Below are positions 1 through 7,556 of a DNA stretch of 34,024 nt, in pieces. A model generated the notes under the pieces. It was not told where the DNA came from. It did not search any database and saw only the letters and a program-made list of their open reading frames with translations. Every line of letters starts with the position of its first letter. The stretch's first letter is position 1. Origin of the DNA: Saprospiraceae bacterium (GTDB lineage Bacteria > Bacteroidota > Bacteroidia > Chitinophagales > Saprospiraceae); the NCBI GenBank assembly GCA_013360405.1, contig JABWBR010000057.1:1-34024 (forward strand), given 5' to 3'. Position numbers and translations under genes: made by a program.

Positions 1-2
1 AT

Positions 3-245
3 GAAATCATCCTGGAGGCAGAGAAAATTCATGAATTTTCTCTGCCCCGGCCATTCATCGCCGGCCCCGCCATTTTCACATTGTACGACGCCCTGGGCCT
101 GGAGGTGCTGCGCCGGCAGATGCATAGCAATACAGACCGCATCGAAGAGCGCGTGGATATATCAGGCCTACCGGCAGGGTTGTACTTTTGGCGGGTAGAA
201 GCCAGGGGAGCGCTAGTGGGCGGGGGGAAGGTGGTGGTTTATTGA
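3..245 (+). CDS. C-terminal end of a T9SS-secreted protein (type A sorting domain), 5' truncated
   Basis: The open frame enters from the left edge and stops with TGA at 243-245, giving about 80 residues. It contains the typical end of a por-secretion (type IX) sorting domain: a strand ending in FTLYDALGLEVLR, then VDISGLPAGLYFWRVEA, then GGGKVVVY at the C terminus. In Bacteroidota such domains direct a cargo protein through the outer membrane, where they are cleaved and the cargo is often attached to the surface. The cargo part lies outside the window, so its function is unknown. The methionine codons near the start of the window lie in another frame or inside the domain and are not the real start. 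A repeat island follows directly and separates this gene from the convergent minus-strand genes. Confidence 0.85.
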   Translation, partial: EIILEAEKIHEFSLPRPFIAGPAIFTLYDALGLEVLRRQMHSNTDRIEERVDISGLPAGLYFWRVEARGALVGGGKVVVY

Positions 246-251
246 TGGTGG

Positions 252-332
252 CTTGTTATCGGTTATGGGTTGTGGGTTATCGGTTGTCTGAGAACTCACA
301 ACCCACAACCCACAACTGACAACCCACAACCT
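252..332. repeat. Inverted short-repeat island between convergent genes
   Basis: The left arm is made of GGTTATGGGTTGTGGGTTATCGGTTGTC and the right arm of repeated CAACCCACAACC units, separated by about 10 bases. The arms can pair over most of their length. The right arm runs into the stop codon (332-334) of the minus-strand 61-residue gene. It may act as a bidirectional terminator-like hairpin, but there is no long T tract. Confidence 0.8.
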
Positions 333-517
333 CAATACCCCCGATGCGGCTTATCAATAATCTCAGAATCTTCCGAGCTGTTGACCACTTTAAACCCGCA
401 TTTCTGGAGCGCCACGGAAAACAGGATAAACACGCCGAGCAGCAACAGGATCAATTGCCCGGTTGAGCGGCGCCGGGGTTGCGGGGTGGGGGAGGGCGTA
501 TTATTTCTTCTCGCCAT
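332..517 (-). CDS. Small single-pass membrane protein, unknown function
   Basis: This is a 61-residue protein with an Arg/Pro/Thr-rich N terminus (MARRNNTPSPTPQPRRR), one hydrophobic segment at about residues 20-38 (GQLILLLLGVFILFSVALQ), and a polar C-terminal tail. By the positive-inside rule the N terminus is likely cytoplasmic. The start ATG lies only five bases past the TonB-receptor stop, so the two genes are probably co-transcribed. The family was not recognised. The clear membrane segment, tight spacing and same strand argue that it is a real gene rather than a chance frame. Confidence 0.6.
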   Translation of the reverse strand: MARRNNTPSPTPQPRRRSTGQLILLLLGVFILFSVALQKCGFKVVNSSEDSEIIDKPHRGY

Positions 518-522
518 AATAT

Positions 523-3138
523 TTAGAAGTCCATACGCAGCCGCAGATTGATGCGGCGCGAGGTTAAATAATTGGGAATCGCGTACTGCTGATTGAAAAC
601 CGTTTTTATCCAGGTATTGCCGGCCTGGTTTTGCACCTGCATCAGGTTGAATACTTCGAGGCTGAGCCAGGAGCTGCGTGAAAAGCGCAGGAAGTGATTG
701 GGCTTTTTGTTTCGGCGCGACTCATCCCAGAGGGCCAGCGAAAAACCGATATCGATACGGTGATAAGGCGAAAAGCGATACGTGTTGCGGTAGATGCGGT
801 TATTGCCCTGCAGACCGAACGGCAGACCGGTGCCTACCGTTAAATTGAGGTGCATCTTGAAGTTTTTGTTCTTCGGCAGGTAATCCTGGAAAAACATCGA
901 TAGGGTCATCAATTGATCGGTGGGGCGGGGCACGTCTTTTACCGGGGTGGCTTCGGTTTGTCCTACTTCCCGCTGCAAGTGCTGTACACCGGTAAGTTGT
1001 TCGCGGGCGCGCAGGAACGACAGGTTGATCCAGGATTCGGCGTCGGGCACAAATTCGCCGTTGAGGCGGAAGTCGATGCCGGTGACGTAACCCATGGCGT
1101 CGTTGAATCCCGAGTAGCGGATGCGCACGTTTTCGATTTCATAAGAAACCAGATCCCAGAGCCTTTTGTAATACGCTTCTGTGATAAAGCGGAATTTCTT
1201 GGGATTATTTTTACCCAAATAAAAATCGTACGAAAAGCCGCCGACGATATGGGCCGACTTCTGCGATTGCAGCGAGGTATTTACCTGCCCGGTGAAGCCG
1301 CGCATCTCGCGGTAGAAGGGCGGTTGGAAATAAAGTCCGCCCGATAATTTGTAAGCAATATCGCTTTTTCCGGCCAGGGGTTTGTAGAGCAGTTGTGCGC
1401 GGGGTGAAATGATCATTTCGCCGTTGAGATCCCAGTAGGAGGCGCGAACGCCTGCGGAAAAGCGAAATTCCGCCACGCTTTCCCGGCGCCAGGTGTAGGT
1501 ATCCATGAGATACGCCGAGAAACGGTTGGAATTGAGGTTGTTGCGCGTTTTGAGTACGTTGTAAAGCAGGAGTTGGGTGGTATCGTAGGGCAGGGAATAG
1601 CCGGCGGAGTCGAGGCGTTCCCATTCGTTGAGCCAGTCTTGTACCTGTTCATTTTGGTATTTAGCGCTCCATTGTAAAAAATGGCTGCTGGTTATTTCTT
1701 TGCTGCTGTGGGGCATCTGCAATTCGATACCGCCTTTGTGTTCTACATTGGTGAGTTGGATGTTGAGAAAATTGCGCACGTATTGGTGCTGGGTGCCGGC
1801 GCCGAGCTCTGCGAGCACTTCGCCAAAATTGTCGCTGCCCTGGTCGGATTCGATCTGGCGAAGGCTGTATTGACCGATGATATCGATGCGTTCGTTTTCG
1901 TCGCTGCGGAAGGTGGAGGCAAGGAGTTTGAGGAAGTAGGGGTTTCGCTCCCTGTCGGGCAAATAGGTCAGCGTTACGCCGCCCATATTGGTTGTAAAGT
2001 CGTCGACCTCCTGTCCTTCGAAAACGCTGAACAGCTCTAGGGCGAAATTGACCAGGCCCAGTCCTGTGCTGCGTTCTACGGGTTTGAAACGGTACACGCT
2101 GCGGTTAAAATTACCCATCACGCCTAATTGCAGGTCGTGGCTCAGGTCGTAAGTCACATAACCCTGTATATCGCTGAAATTGGGCGTGTATTCGCCGGTG
2201 ATATCCAGCGTACCCAGCAGGTAGCGGGTAGATTTATAGCGGGCGCCCACCAGGTAGCGCAGTCGTTTGTAGGGGTCTTTGCCGGGTTTGAGGCTGCCTT
2301 CGATGTGCGCCGAGCCGCCCAGGAAGCTGAGGCCGATTGAGGCCCGCACGCTATCGGGGCGTTTGTATTTCACGTCGAGCACCGAGGACATCTTGTCGCC
2401 GTATTTGGCTTCAAAACCGCCCGAAGAAAACGACAAGCTTTGCAGCAGGTCGATATTGGCGAAAGTGAGTCCTTCCTGTTGACCTGCGCGGATGAGCTGG
2501 GGGCGGTATATTTCAAAGTCGTTGACGTACACCAGGTTTTCGTCGTAATTGCCGCCGCGCACGTTGTACTGCGAGGTGAGTTCGCCCCCGCTGCCGCTGC
2601 TGGCGCCTAAGGCGAGGTGGGGCAATACGCTTTCGAGGTTGCCGGTAGTAGTGGGCAGCAATTTGAGTTGCGTCACGTCTTCGCGCATCATGCCGGCGTC
2701 TTCGATTTTGCTTTCGCGCACCACCACTTCCAGTTCGGATTCCATGGAGGCCAGCGACACGTCCACCTGGCGAATGCCTCGGGCAGGCATAGCCGAAAGG
2801 CTGGCGGTAGTTTCTTTGTAGCCGATGCGGGTAAACGTAATTTCAACCGGTTCGTTGGCCGGCACTTCGATGCGGTAGCGGCCGTTGGCTGCTGTCTCTA
2901 CCGCGTTGGTAGTGTTTTTTACATAAACAGTTACCAGCTCAACTGGCGCGTTGCTTTCCGCATCGGTGACAATGCCGGTCACTATCGCTTTTTCCGATTG
3001 GGCGAAAGCGGTGTTTAGGGCAAATAGTAAGGCGAAAAGCACTATCGGTCGGACGCCTGGCAGGCGTCTGCCCGGACTAGCGCTTATCAGCCGAGGTAAA
3101 GATGCGATTCCAGTTGATACCATTACGGATACTTGCAT
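523..3138 (-). CDS. TonB-dependent outer-membrane receptor with carboxypeptidase-like regulatory domain
   Basis: The product is up to 871 residues. After a signal peptide (hydrophobic core VLFALLFALNTAFA, probable cleavage before QS) comes a CarboxypepD_reg-like beta domain (about 48-135, starting VTGIVTDAESNAPVELVTVYV). A plug domain follows (about 160-270, with YNVRGGNYDENLVYVND and GGFEAKYGDKMSSVLDVKY), then a 22-strand-type barrel ending RRINLRLRMDF, which finishes with the aromatic residue typical of BAM substrates. It should move a ligand across the outer membrane with TonB/ExbBD energy; the ligand is unknown and no SusD partner is adjacent. The start is uncertain. The first ATG overlaps the lepB end by 62 bases, and a perfect 8-bp-arm palindrome lies between the lepB stop and the signal core. 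Without the upstream ATGs only a GTG at 3042 remains. Confidence 0.9.
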   Translation of the reverse strand: MQVSVMVSTGIASLPRLISASPGRRLPGVRPIVLFALLFALNTAFAQSEKAIVTGIVTDAESNAPVELVTVYVKNTTNAVETAANGRYRIEVPANEPVEITFTRIGYKETTASLSAMPARGIRQVDVSLASMESELEVVVRESKIEDAGMMREDVTQLKLLPTTTGNLESVLPHLALGASSGSGGELTSQYNVRGGNYDENLVYVNDFEIYRPQLIRAGQQEGLTFANIDLLQSLSFSSGGFEAKYGDKMSSVLDVKYKRPDSVRASIGLSFLGGSAHIEGSLKPGKDPYKRLRYLVGARYKSTRYLLGTLDITGEYTPNFSDIQGYVTYDLSHDLQLGVMGNFNRSVYRFKPVERSTGLGLVNFALELFSVFEGQEVDDFTTNMGGVTLTYLPDRERNPYFLKLLASTFRSDENERIDIIGQYSLRQIESDQGSDNFGEVLAELGAGTQHQYVRNFLNIQLTNVEHKGGIELQMPHSSKEITSSHFLQWSAKYQNEQVQDWLNEWERLDSAGYSLPYDTTQLLLYNVLKTRNNLNSNRFSAYLMDTYTWRRESVAEFRFSAGVRASYWDLNGEMIISPRAQLLYKPLAGKSDIAYKLSGGLYFQPPFYREMRGFTGQVNTSLQSQKSAHIVGGFSYDFYLGKNNPKKFRFITEAYYKRLWDLVSYEIENVRIRYSGFNDAMGYVTGIDFRLNGEFVPDAESWINLSFLRAREQLTGVQHLQREVGQTEATPVKDVPRPTDQLMTLSMFFQDYLPKNKNFKMHLNLTVGTGLPFGLQGNNRIYRNTYRFSPYHRIDIGFSLALWDESRRNKKPNHFLRFSRSSWLSLEVFNLMQVQNQAGNTWIKTVFNQQYAIPNYLTSRRINLRLRMDF
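3052..3068. repeat. GC-rich palindrome inside the start region of the TonB-receptor gene
   Basis: GACGCCTG and CAGGCGTC flank a single base, giving a perfect hairpin or a REP-like dispersed palindrome. It sits just after the lepB stop codon (3077-3079 on the minus strand) and inside the extended N terminus of the receptor, where it encodes RRLPGV. It was found once in this window. Confidence 0.65.
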
Positions 3139-4693
3139 TTTTGGTTGAAAACCAGATAAACAGCGGTTTGCCCACGATATGGTCTTCGGGTACGAAACCC
3201 CACACGCGAGAATCTTCTGAGTTGTGGCGGTTGTCGCCCATCATCCAGTAATAATTCATTTTGAAGGTATACTGGCCGGCTTCCTGGCCGTTGATGTATA
3301 TTTTGCCGTCTTTTTCTTCCAGTTTGTTGCCTTCGTAGTTGGAGATGATACGGCGGTAGAGGGCGATATTTTCCGGACTAATTTTTACTGTCACGCCTTT
3401 TTTAGGCACATAAATCGGACCGTAATCGTCGATATTCCAATTGGGGAAATGCACCGGATCGTGGGGGAAAAGGTTACTGCGTGCATTGCCTTCTGCGCCG
3501 TAATCCACGGGCACGATCAAAATGCTGGTATCCATTTGTTGCACTTTAGCCTTCTGCTCGTCTGACAAATACATTACGCGGATATAAGGCGACCGGGTAG
3601 GGCGGTTGTCTTCTTCGCTGATGCCCCATTTTTCGAAGTTGCGTTGGTTGACGGCGCCATTGGGGAAGCTGACGGTGTAGGAGTATTGCAGGTATTTAGG
3701 GTTTTGGGCTGGTTTGCCGTTGATATATACCTGCTTATCGCGAATTTGGAGGCTATCGCCGGGTATGGCGATACAGCGCTTGATATAGTGGTCTTTTTTG
3801 TCGTTGGGGCGCACCACGAGCGGAGCTCTGCCCGATTGGATGGCCATATTGTGAAATTCGTTGCCCATCGCCACGGTGCCTCGCCGGTAGTCGTTGACAC
3901 TCCAGGTGCGTTCGGGGAAAACAAATACGCTGTCGCCTTCCGGATAATTAAACACAACGGGGTCGTTGTTGTCGATTTTTTCCAGGGCGGGCAGGCGTTT
4001 GTAGGGCAGGCTGGGCTTAGAAAGGTAAGACTCCCGATTCAAAATAGGCGTGCGGTTGTGCAAAAGGGGCACCATCAACACGGTTTGCGGCATGCGGATG
4101 CCGTAGTGCGCCTTGCTTACAAACAGGAAGTCGCCCACCAGCAAAGAACCTTCCATAGAGGAGGTGGGGATCACATAGGCCTCTATGAGAAACATGCGTA
4201 TAAAAGCGGCTGCAAAAACGGCAAAAACCACGGCTTCCACCCATTCGCGAACGGCGCCTTTTTTGTAAGGATTGGCGGCAATCAGCTTTTGAAGCTGGCG
4301 GCCATTACCCGACTGCTGGGCTTCGTGAATTTGCTGGGCGTAGGCGGCTTCTTTTTCAAGCGTGGGGCCGTCGTAGGTTTCTTCTTTTTTATAACCCAAA
4401 TAAAAAAACGCCAGTGGAGCGTATATAACGGCTATGGCGCTATGCCAAAAGCTGTATTTTTTGAAAGAGCGCACCATATCCACGCAGAGGCCGGCATAGA
4501 TAAAAATGTTGACGATAGGAAACAGCAGCCAGGCTGCATACTTGCCTTTTCTGCCCACCAGTTTGCTCCAGACAACAAAGTTGAGGCCGGGCGCCAGGCC
4601 TTTCCAGCCGGCTTCCCCGGCTTTCTCGAAAACTTTCATCAAGCTGATACTCAGCAAAATGTATGAGACAAGTACGAAAATCAGTATACTCAT
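3077..4693 (-). CDS. lepB: Signal peptidase I
   Basis: This is a type I leader peptidase that cleaves signal peptides from exported proteins at the periplasmic face of the inner membrane. Counting from the ATG at 4693 it has 538 residues, longer than the E. coli enzyme, as is usual in Bacteroidota. It has an N-terminal multi-pass region (residues about 1-105), a further membrane segment near 150-170, and the catalytic part. The nucleophile is Ser179 in PTSSMEGSL, the general base is Lys305 in DHYIKRCIAIPGD, and the conserved GDNRHNSEDSRVWGFVP box starts at 486. The frame extends ten codons upstream to a TTG, but that TTG forms the end of a TATCTTTG promoter element, so the ATG is preferred. 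The insertion between the Lys box and the GDNR box (about 320-470) is large. The TonB-receptor gene follows with an overlap or almost no gap. Confidence 0.95.
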   Translation of the reverse strand: MSILIFVLVSYILLSISLMKVFEKAGEAGWKGLAPGLNFVVWSKLVGRKGKYAAWLLFPIVNIFIYAGLCVDMVRSFKKYSFWHSAIAVIYAPLAFFYLGYKKEETYDGPTLEKEAAYAQQIHEAQQSGNGRQLQKLIAANPYKKGAVREWVEAVVFAVFAAAFIRMFLIEAYVIPTSSMEGSLLVGDFLFVSKAHYGIRMPQTVLMVPLLHNRTPILNRESYLSKPSLPYKRLPALEKIDNNDPVVFNYPEGDSVFVFPERTWSVNDYRRGTVAMGNEFHNMAIQSGRAPLVVRPNDKKDHYIKRCIAIPGDSLQIRDKQVYINGKPAQNPKYLQYSYTVSFPNGAVNQRNFEKWGISEEDNRPTRSPYIRVMYLSDEQKAKVQQMDTSILIVPVDYGAEGNARSNLFPHDPVHFPNWNIDDYGPIYVPKKGVTVKISPENIALYRRIISNYEGNKLEEKDGKIYINGQEAGQYTFKMNYYWMMGDNRHNSEDSRVWGFVPEDHIVGKPLFIWFSTKNASIRNGINWNRIFTSADKR

Positions 4694-4720
4694 TCTGTGG
4701 GTGGTTTTTTTCTTGCGCTG

Positions 4721-4728
4721 CAAAGATA
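4721..4728 (-). promoter_or_regulatory. Candidate -7 promoter element for lepB
   Basis: On the minus strand this reads TATCTTTG, a perfect match to the Bacteroidota -7 consensus TAnnTTTG. Transcription would start near 4713, leaving a leader of about 20 bases before the ATG at 4693. The -33 region is only a weak GTTTC. Confidence 0.55.
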
Positions 4729-4797
4729 AATGAAAAAGTGAGGATGGAAACAGCCTGACCCGCTTATTGGTCGATGGGATACGGCGATAAGTCGGGT

Positions 4798-6021
4798 TTA
4801 TTCCATTTTGAACTGCCGGATGAGGATGGCGCCGCTTTGGCTCAGGTTAGAACTGAGGATGATCACTTGTTCGCGTTTGCCGTCGTCTACCGATACGGCT
4901 ACCGTATTGGGCACGATATCGCCCAGGTCTTCCGCGTGCAGAATCAATATGTTGTTGTCGGTGGCCAGCGACACAGGGATTACCACCTTGCGCTTGGACA
5001 CGCGGTGGGTTTTCAGGATGCGTTTTCCGTTGAGGAAGATGGTGGCCACGTCGCCATCGACGGTGCCGTTATCCCAGACTCGAAGTTTTACGTTGGCACT
5101 ACTCACCTCTACCACGTGGTCGATTTTTACTTCTCTGCCGGTTTCGGCGCTGTAGGCGTCTTGCCTGGGCTGGGTTTCCGTTTTGATGGTTTGTGTCAAA
5201 ACGGGTTTTTCGAGGGTGACTTTTCCCGGGGCGCAGGCGCCGGTTTCGGGGGTAAGTCCTTCGATATGACCTTGCCAATCGCCTTCTAATATATATCGCA
5301 GCCTTTCTCTTCGCAGGTGCAGCCGCATGGTTTTGATACACCATTTCCAGTCGGGATTGGATCGGGAAGAGACCTCCAATTCCCGAATTTCGATGGTGCT
5401 GTCGGCGGCTGCAAACTGCCATTCGAGGGCATGGGTGGCATTGCCGCCGGGGCCGTCGGAACTGATGCTGGAAACACCTTTTGAGCCGGACTGCAGGTCA
5501 ATTTCAAAATAAAAACCATAATCGCGGTCAGATTGGGAGAGGCGGCCTTTCCAGGGGCCGGTCAGCGTAAGGGGCGACTCCACCTGCAGGTCGGTGAGCT
5601 CGCCCGTCTTTTTTTTGCTCAGCCGCATCTTGCCGGGTTTACAGCCGTCGGCGCGCCATTCGCCCTCGAGGATGACAGAGTCGCGGGTAGTACTTACGTA
5701 AAGGGTAGCGTATTTTAAACACCATTTTGGGGAAGCGGGAGCGGTTTGCTTCAGCTCCTGAAGCGCCAGCGTGCTGCCGTCCCAATAGCCGCTTAGTTGA
5801 AAGCGGGCTTCAATAGTGCGGTTGGCGGAAACAGCCGTGCCGCTCAGCACTTGTCCGTTTTGTTGGAGCGAAACGCTGTAGCTGAAACTACTGCCGGCCT
5901 GATCTTGCCAGACCATGCCGGTCCATTGCCCTCCCAGCCATTGTGCGTGCGCAGAAATGGATAGACCGGCAAATAATAAGCTGATCAGTAACCGGTCTTT
6001 GGTGGGTATAGTTCTCTTCAT
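4798..6021 (-). CDS. Secreted protein with two repeated cysteine-pair modules and a C-terminal beta domain, unknown function
   Basis: This is a 407-residue exported protein with a signal peptide ending AHA before QWLGGQW. Two homologous modules follow: about 28-136 and 156-272. Each begins with a Gly-Trp turn (GGQWTGMVW; GPWKGRLSQ), contains W-C-[LI]-K in the middle (C101, C228), an ILEG-[ED]-W strand, and ends with a second cysteine in C-x-PGK (C127, C263), suggesting one disulfide per module. The C-terminal domain (about 300-405) has VWDNGTVDGDVATIFLNG and LILHAEDLGDIVPNTVAV, a beta module I have seen at the ends of other Bacteroidota secreted proteins. I chose the ATG at 6021 because it directly precedes the signal peptide; an upstream in-frame ATG at 6087 would add 22 residues unlike a signal peptide. 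Stands alone between lepB and a gene-free region. Confidence 0.8.
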   Translation of the reverse strand: MKRTIPTKDRLLISLLFAGLSISAHAQWLGGQWTGMVWQDQAGSSFSYSVSLQQNGQVLSGTAVSANRTIEARFQLSGYWDGSTLALQELKQTAPASPKWCLKYATLYVSTTRDSVILEGEWRADGCKPGKMRLSKKKTGELTDLQVESPLTLTGPWKGRLSQSDRDYGFYFEIDLQSGSKGVSSISSDGPGGNATHALEWQFAAADSTIEIRELEVSSRSNPDWKWCIKTMRLHLRRERLRYILEGDWQGHIEGLTPETGACAPGKVTLEKPVLTQTIKTETQPRQDAYSAETGREVKIDHVVEVSSANVKLRVWDNGTVDGDVATIFLNGKRILKTHRVSKRKVVIPVSLATDNNILILHAEDLGDIVPNTVAVSVDDGKREQVIILSSNLSQSGAILIRQFKME

Positions 6022-6157
6022 ATATATAAGACGCTGCTTTAAGTTGCAGGTAGACAAATTAAGTATCTTTTTTTTAAATAGCATCACAAAATCAACAACT
6101 TAGAGGTTAAATTAATACCTACCACATCAATATGGGGTTGAATGGGGGGATAAGGAA

Positions 6158-6300
6158 CCCTAATTTTACACCGTCAAATTAGAGAACAATCGCTGCAAAG
6201 CGCAGTTGACCACGATATGTAAAATTAGGGGGACATTAACACGAATACGTTGATGCCAGAATCGAGTGGCCCGGTACCAAAACGTACCGGGCTTTTTTTT
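6158..6300 (+). ncRNA. Candidate structured small RNA with intrinsic terminator
   Basis: A perfect 13-bp inverted repeat, CCCTAATTTTACA (6158-6170) and TGTAAAATTAGGG (6218-6230), encloses a small CTGC/GCAG hairpin. It is followed by a strong terminator at 6269-6300. No gene lies upstream on the plus strand to explain that terminator. No clear -7 promoter box was found, so the 5' end is unknown. It could also be a small mobile-element remnant. Confidence 0.4.
6269..6300 (+). terminator. Rho-independent terminator
   Basis: A perfect 9-bp stem, GCCCGGTAC/GTACCGGGC, with loop CAAAAC is followed by eight T residues. It is oriented for plus-strand transcription. Confidence 0.85.
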
Positions 6301-6351
6301 GAGATGGTGTAATAATTAAGCCTCGCTTGGCGTATTATTCTTAACGAAGTG

Positions 6352-6382
6352 TTGGAATGCGGCTATAAAATCATTACCTTTG
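6352..6382 (+). promoter_or_regulatory. Bacteroidota-type promoter for a small RNA
   Basis: TTG at 6352-6354 and TACCTTTG at 6375-6382 are separated by 20 bases, matching the TTG/TAnnTTTG arrangement. Transcription would begin near 6388-6390 and end at the terminator at 6549-6588. Confidence 0.6.
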
Positions 6383-6388
6383 TATGGT

Positions 6389-6588
6389 TATGTACAACCA
6401 CGGCCCCTATTGGCTATAGGCTTTCCAAACTTCACGAAAGCGCGCAACCCTCTAACCTCCATTACTTAAAAAACACAAAAAAGGCAAAGACACAACACGT
6501 ATGCCGTAGGCATGCGATGTCATAAAGATTGTACTTAAATCGGTTTTCGGTTGCCTGGCTATATTATTTAGCCGGGCAATCTTTTTTT
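6389..6588 (+). ncRNA. Candidate ~200-nt small RNA with promoter and terminator
   Basis: A consensus promoter lies upstream and an intrinsic terminator closes the unit, with no convincing reading frame between. Visible pairing: GTACAA (6392-6397) with TTGTAC (6529-6534) as a closing stem, hairpin CCTAT/ATAGG at 6406-6420, and hairpin ATGCC/GGCAT at 6501-6513, with an A-rich single-stranded middle. I could not match it to 6S, SRP, RNase P or tmRNA by eye. A separate promoter for the downstream TM2 gene argues that this is an independent transcript rather than its leader. Confidence 0.5.
6549..6588 (+). terminator. Rho-independent terminator
   Basis: The stem TTGCCTGGCT/AGCCGGGCAA (one G-U pair) has a 9-base AT loop and is followed by TCTTTTTTT. 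Confidence 0.85.
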
Positions 6589-6651
6589 AACCCGGTTTTT
6601 ACCGCCGAAGCCTGTTTTTAGCAGAAAACTTGGCAATTAGTCTATAATAAG

Positions 6652-6685
6652 TTGCTATATAGCTATTATTTTAGCCTTAACTTTG
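6652..6685 (+). promoter_or_regulatory. Candidate promoter of the TM2-domain gene
   Basis: TAACTTTG at 6678-6685 matches TAnnTTTG. A TTG lies at 6652-6654, giving a spacer of 23, somewhat long. The start codon is about 40 bases downstream. Confidence 0.5.
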
Positions 6686-6725
6686 CCGTTTTGGTGATAA
6701 TTGCCCGATATATCAATTGGTTGCG

Positions 6726-7520
6726 ATGAAGAGCAAATACGTAGCGGCAGCATTAGCCTTCTTTCTTGGCATTTTTGGCGTACACAGGTTCTACCTCGGG
6801 AAACGATTCTGGGGGGTAGTACACTTTTTATTGTTTTGGCTTTGTTTTGCCATTACGGTGGAAGAAAATACGCCGGCCATCCTGCTTCCGGCCTTGTTGG
6901 GGTTCATCGATGCCGTACTTTTGTTTGTGATGCCCGAAGTGGAATTTAACGAACGTTACAATCGCCGGTTCATGGGTTCCACACGCGAACAATGGGAAAA
7001 CGAACCCCGGCGCCGGCAAATTCCGAGAGCTACTGCAAAATCCAAAGCGACTTCCGCCCCCGATGTCAGTGATTTCAAACGCTCCGGCATCGAAAAATTC
7101 CGCGATTACGACTACGAAGGCGCCATTGCCTCGTTTGAGCAGGCATTGGAGCTTCAATACGAAGACCCCGCTACGCATTTCAACCTGGCCTGCTGCTATT
7201 CTATACTGGAAGACGCCGACCTGGCATATGATCACCTTGGGAAAGCCATTTCTTACGGGTTTAAAGACACCGATAAGATCAATACGCACGATGCGTTATC
7301 ATTCCTGCGCACGCAGCCCGGCTTTGATACTTTTGTAAAAGACGGCTACAAGCGCCCGGCCTCCCCACCCGTCGAAGAAGCCCCCTTGTCTTTGAAGGAT
7401 ATCATGTCGCCAGCCGATGATTTGCTCGACCAGATCCTCAAGCTGGGTGAATTGCGCGATAAGGGTGTATTAACCGACGAAGAATTTGCGCTACAAAAGC
7501 GAAAAATACTGGGTGAATAA
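6726..7520 (+). CDS. TM2-domain membrane protein with TPR-like segment and C-terminal SHOCT motif
   Basis: The product is 264 residues. Residues 1-70 form a TM2 domain: two hydrophobic segments with LGIFGVHRFYLGKRFWG between them. A polar linker follows, then a helical TPR-like part (about 118-200, with YDYEGAIASFEQALEL and DPATHFNLACCYSILEDADLAYDHL). The C terminus (about 230-264) is a SHOCT motif with DQILKLGELRDKGVLTDEEFALQKRKIL, common at the end of membrane and scaffold proteins. No enzymatic role is indicated; the layout suggests an inner-membrane adaptor. An in-frame TTG nine bases upstream exists, but the ATG fits the domain start better. The M61 peptidase gene follows after 36 bases, so the two may be one transcript. 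Confidence 0.85.
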   Translation: MKSKYVAAALAFFLGIFGVHRFYLGKRFWGVVHFLLFWLCFAITVEENTPAILLPALLGFIDAVLLFVMPEVEFNERYNRRFMGSTREQWENEPRRRQIPRATAKSKATSAPDVSDFKRSGIEKFRDYDYEGAIASFEQALELQYEDPATHFNLACCYSILEDADLAYDHLGKAISYGFKDTDKINTHDALSFLRTQPGFDTFVKDGYKRPASPPVEEAPLSLKDIMSPADDLLDQILKLGELRDKGVLTDEEFALQKRKILGE

Positions 7521-7556
7521 CCGCTAACGATTTTTCTACACCATTATATCTATTGC

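Noticed and set aside
1-198. Plus-strand frame with an ATG at base 1
   Set aside because: It is out of frame with the clear T9SS sorting domain that enters from the left edge and ends at 245.
3644-4666. Long open frame on the plus strand (340 codons) opposite lepB
   Set aside because: It is antisense to a signal peptidase gene with all catalytic motifs; the translation has no family features and arises from codon bias.
3077-4723. TTG start for lepB ten codons upstream of the ATG
   Set aside because: The TTG forms the end of a TATCTTTG promoter element, so it would not be within the mRNA coding part.
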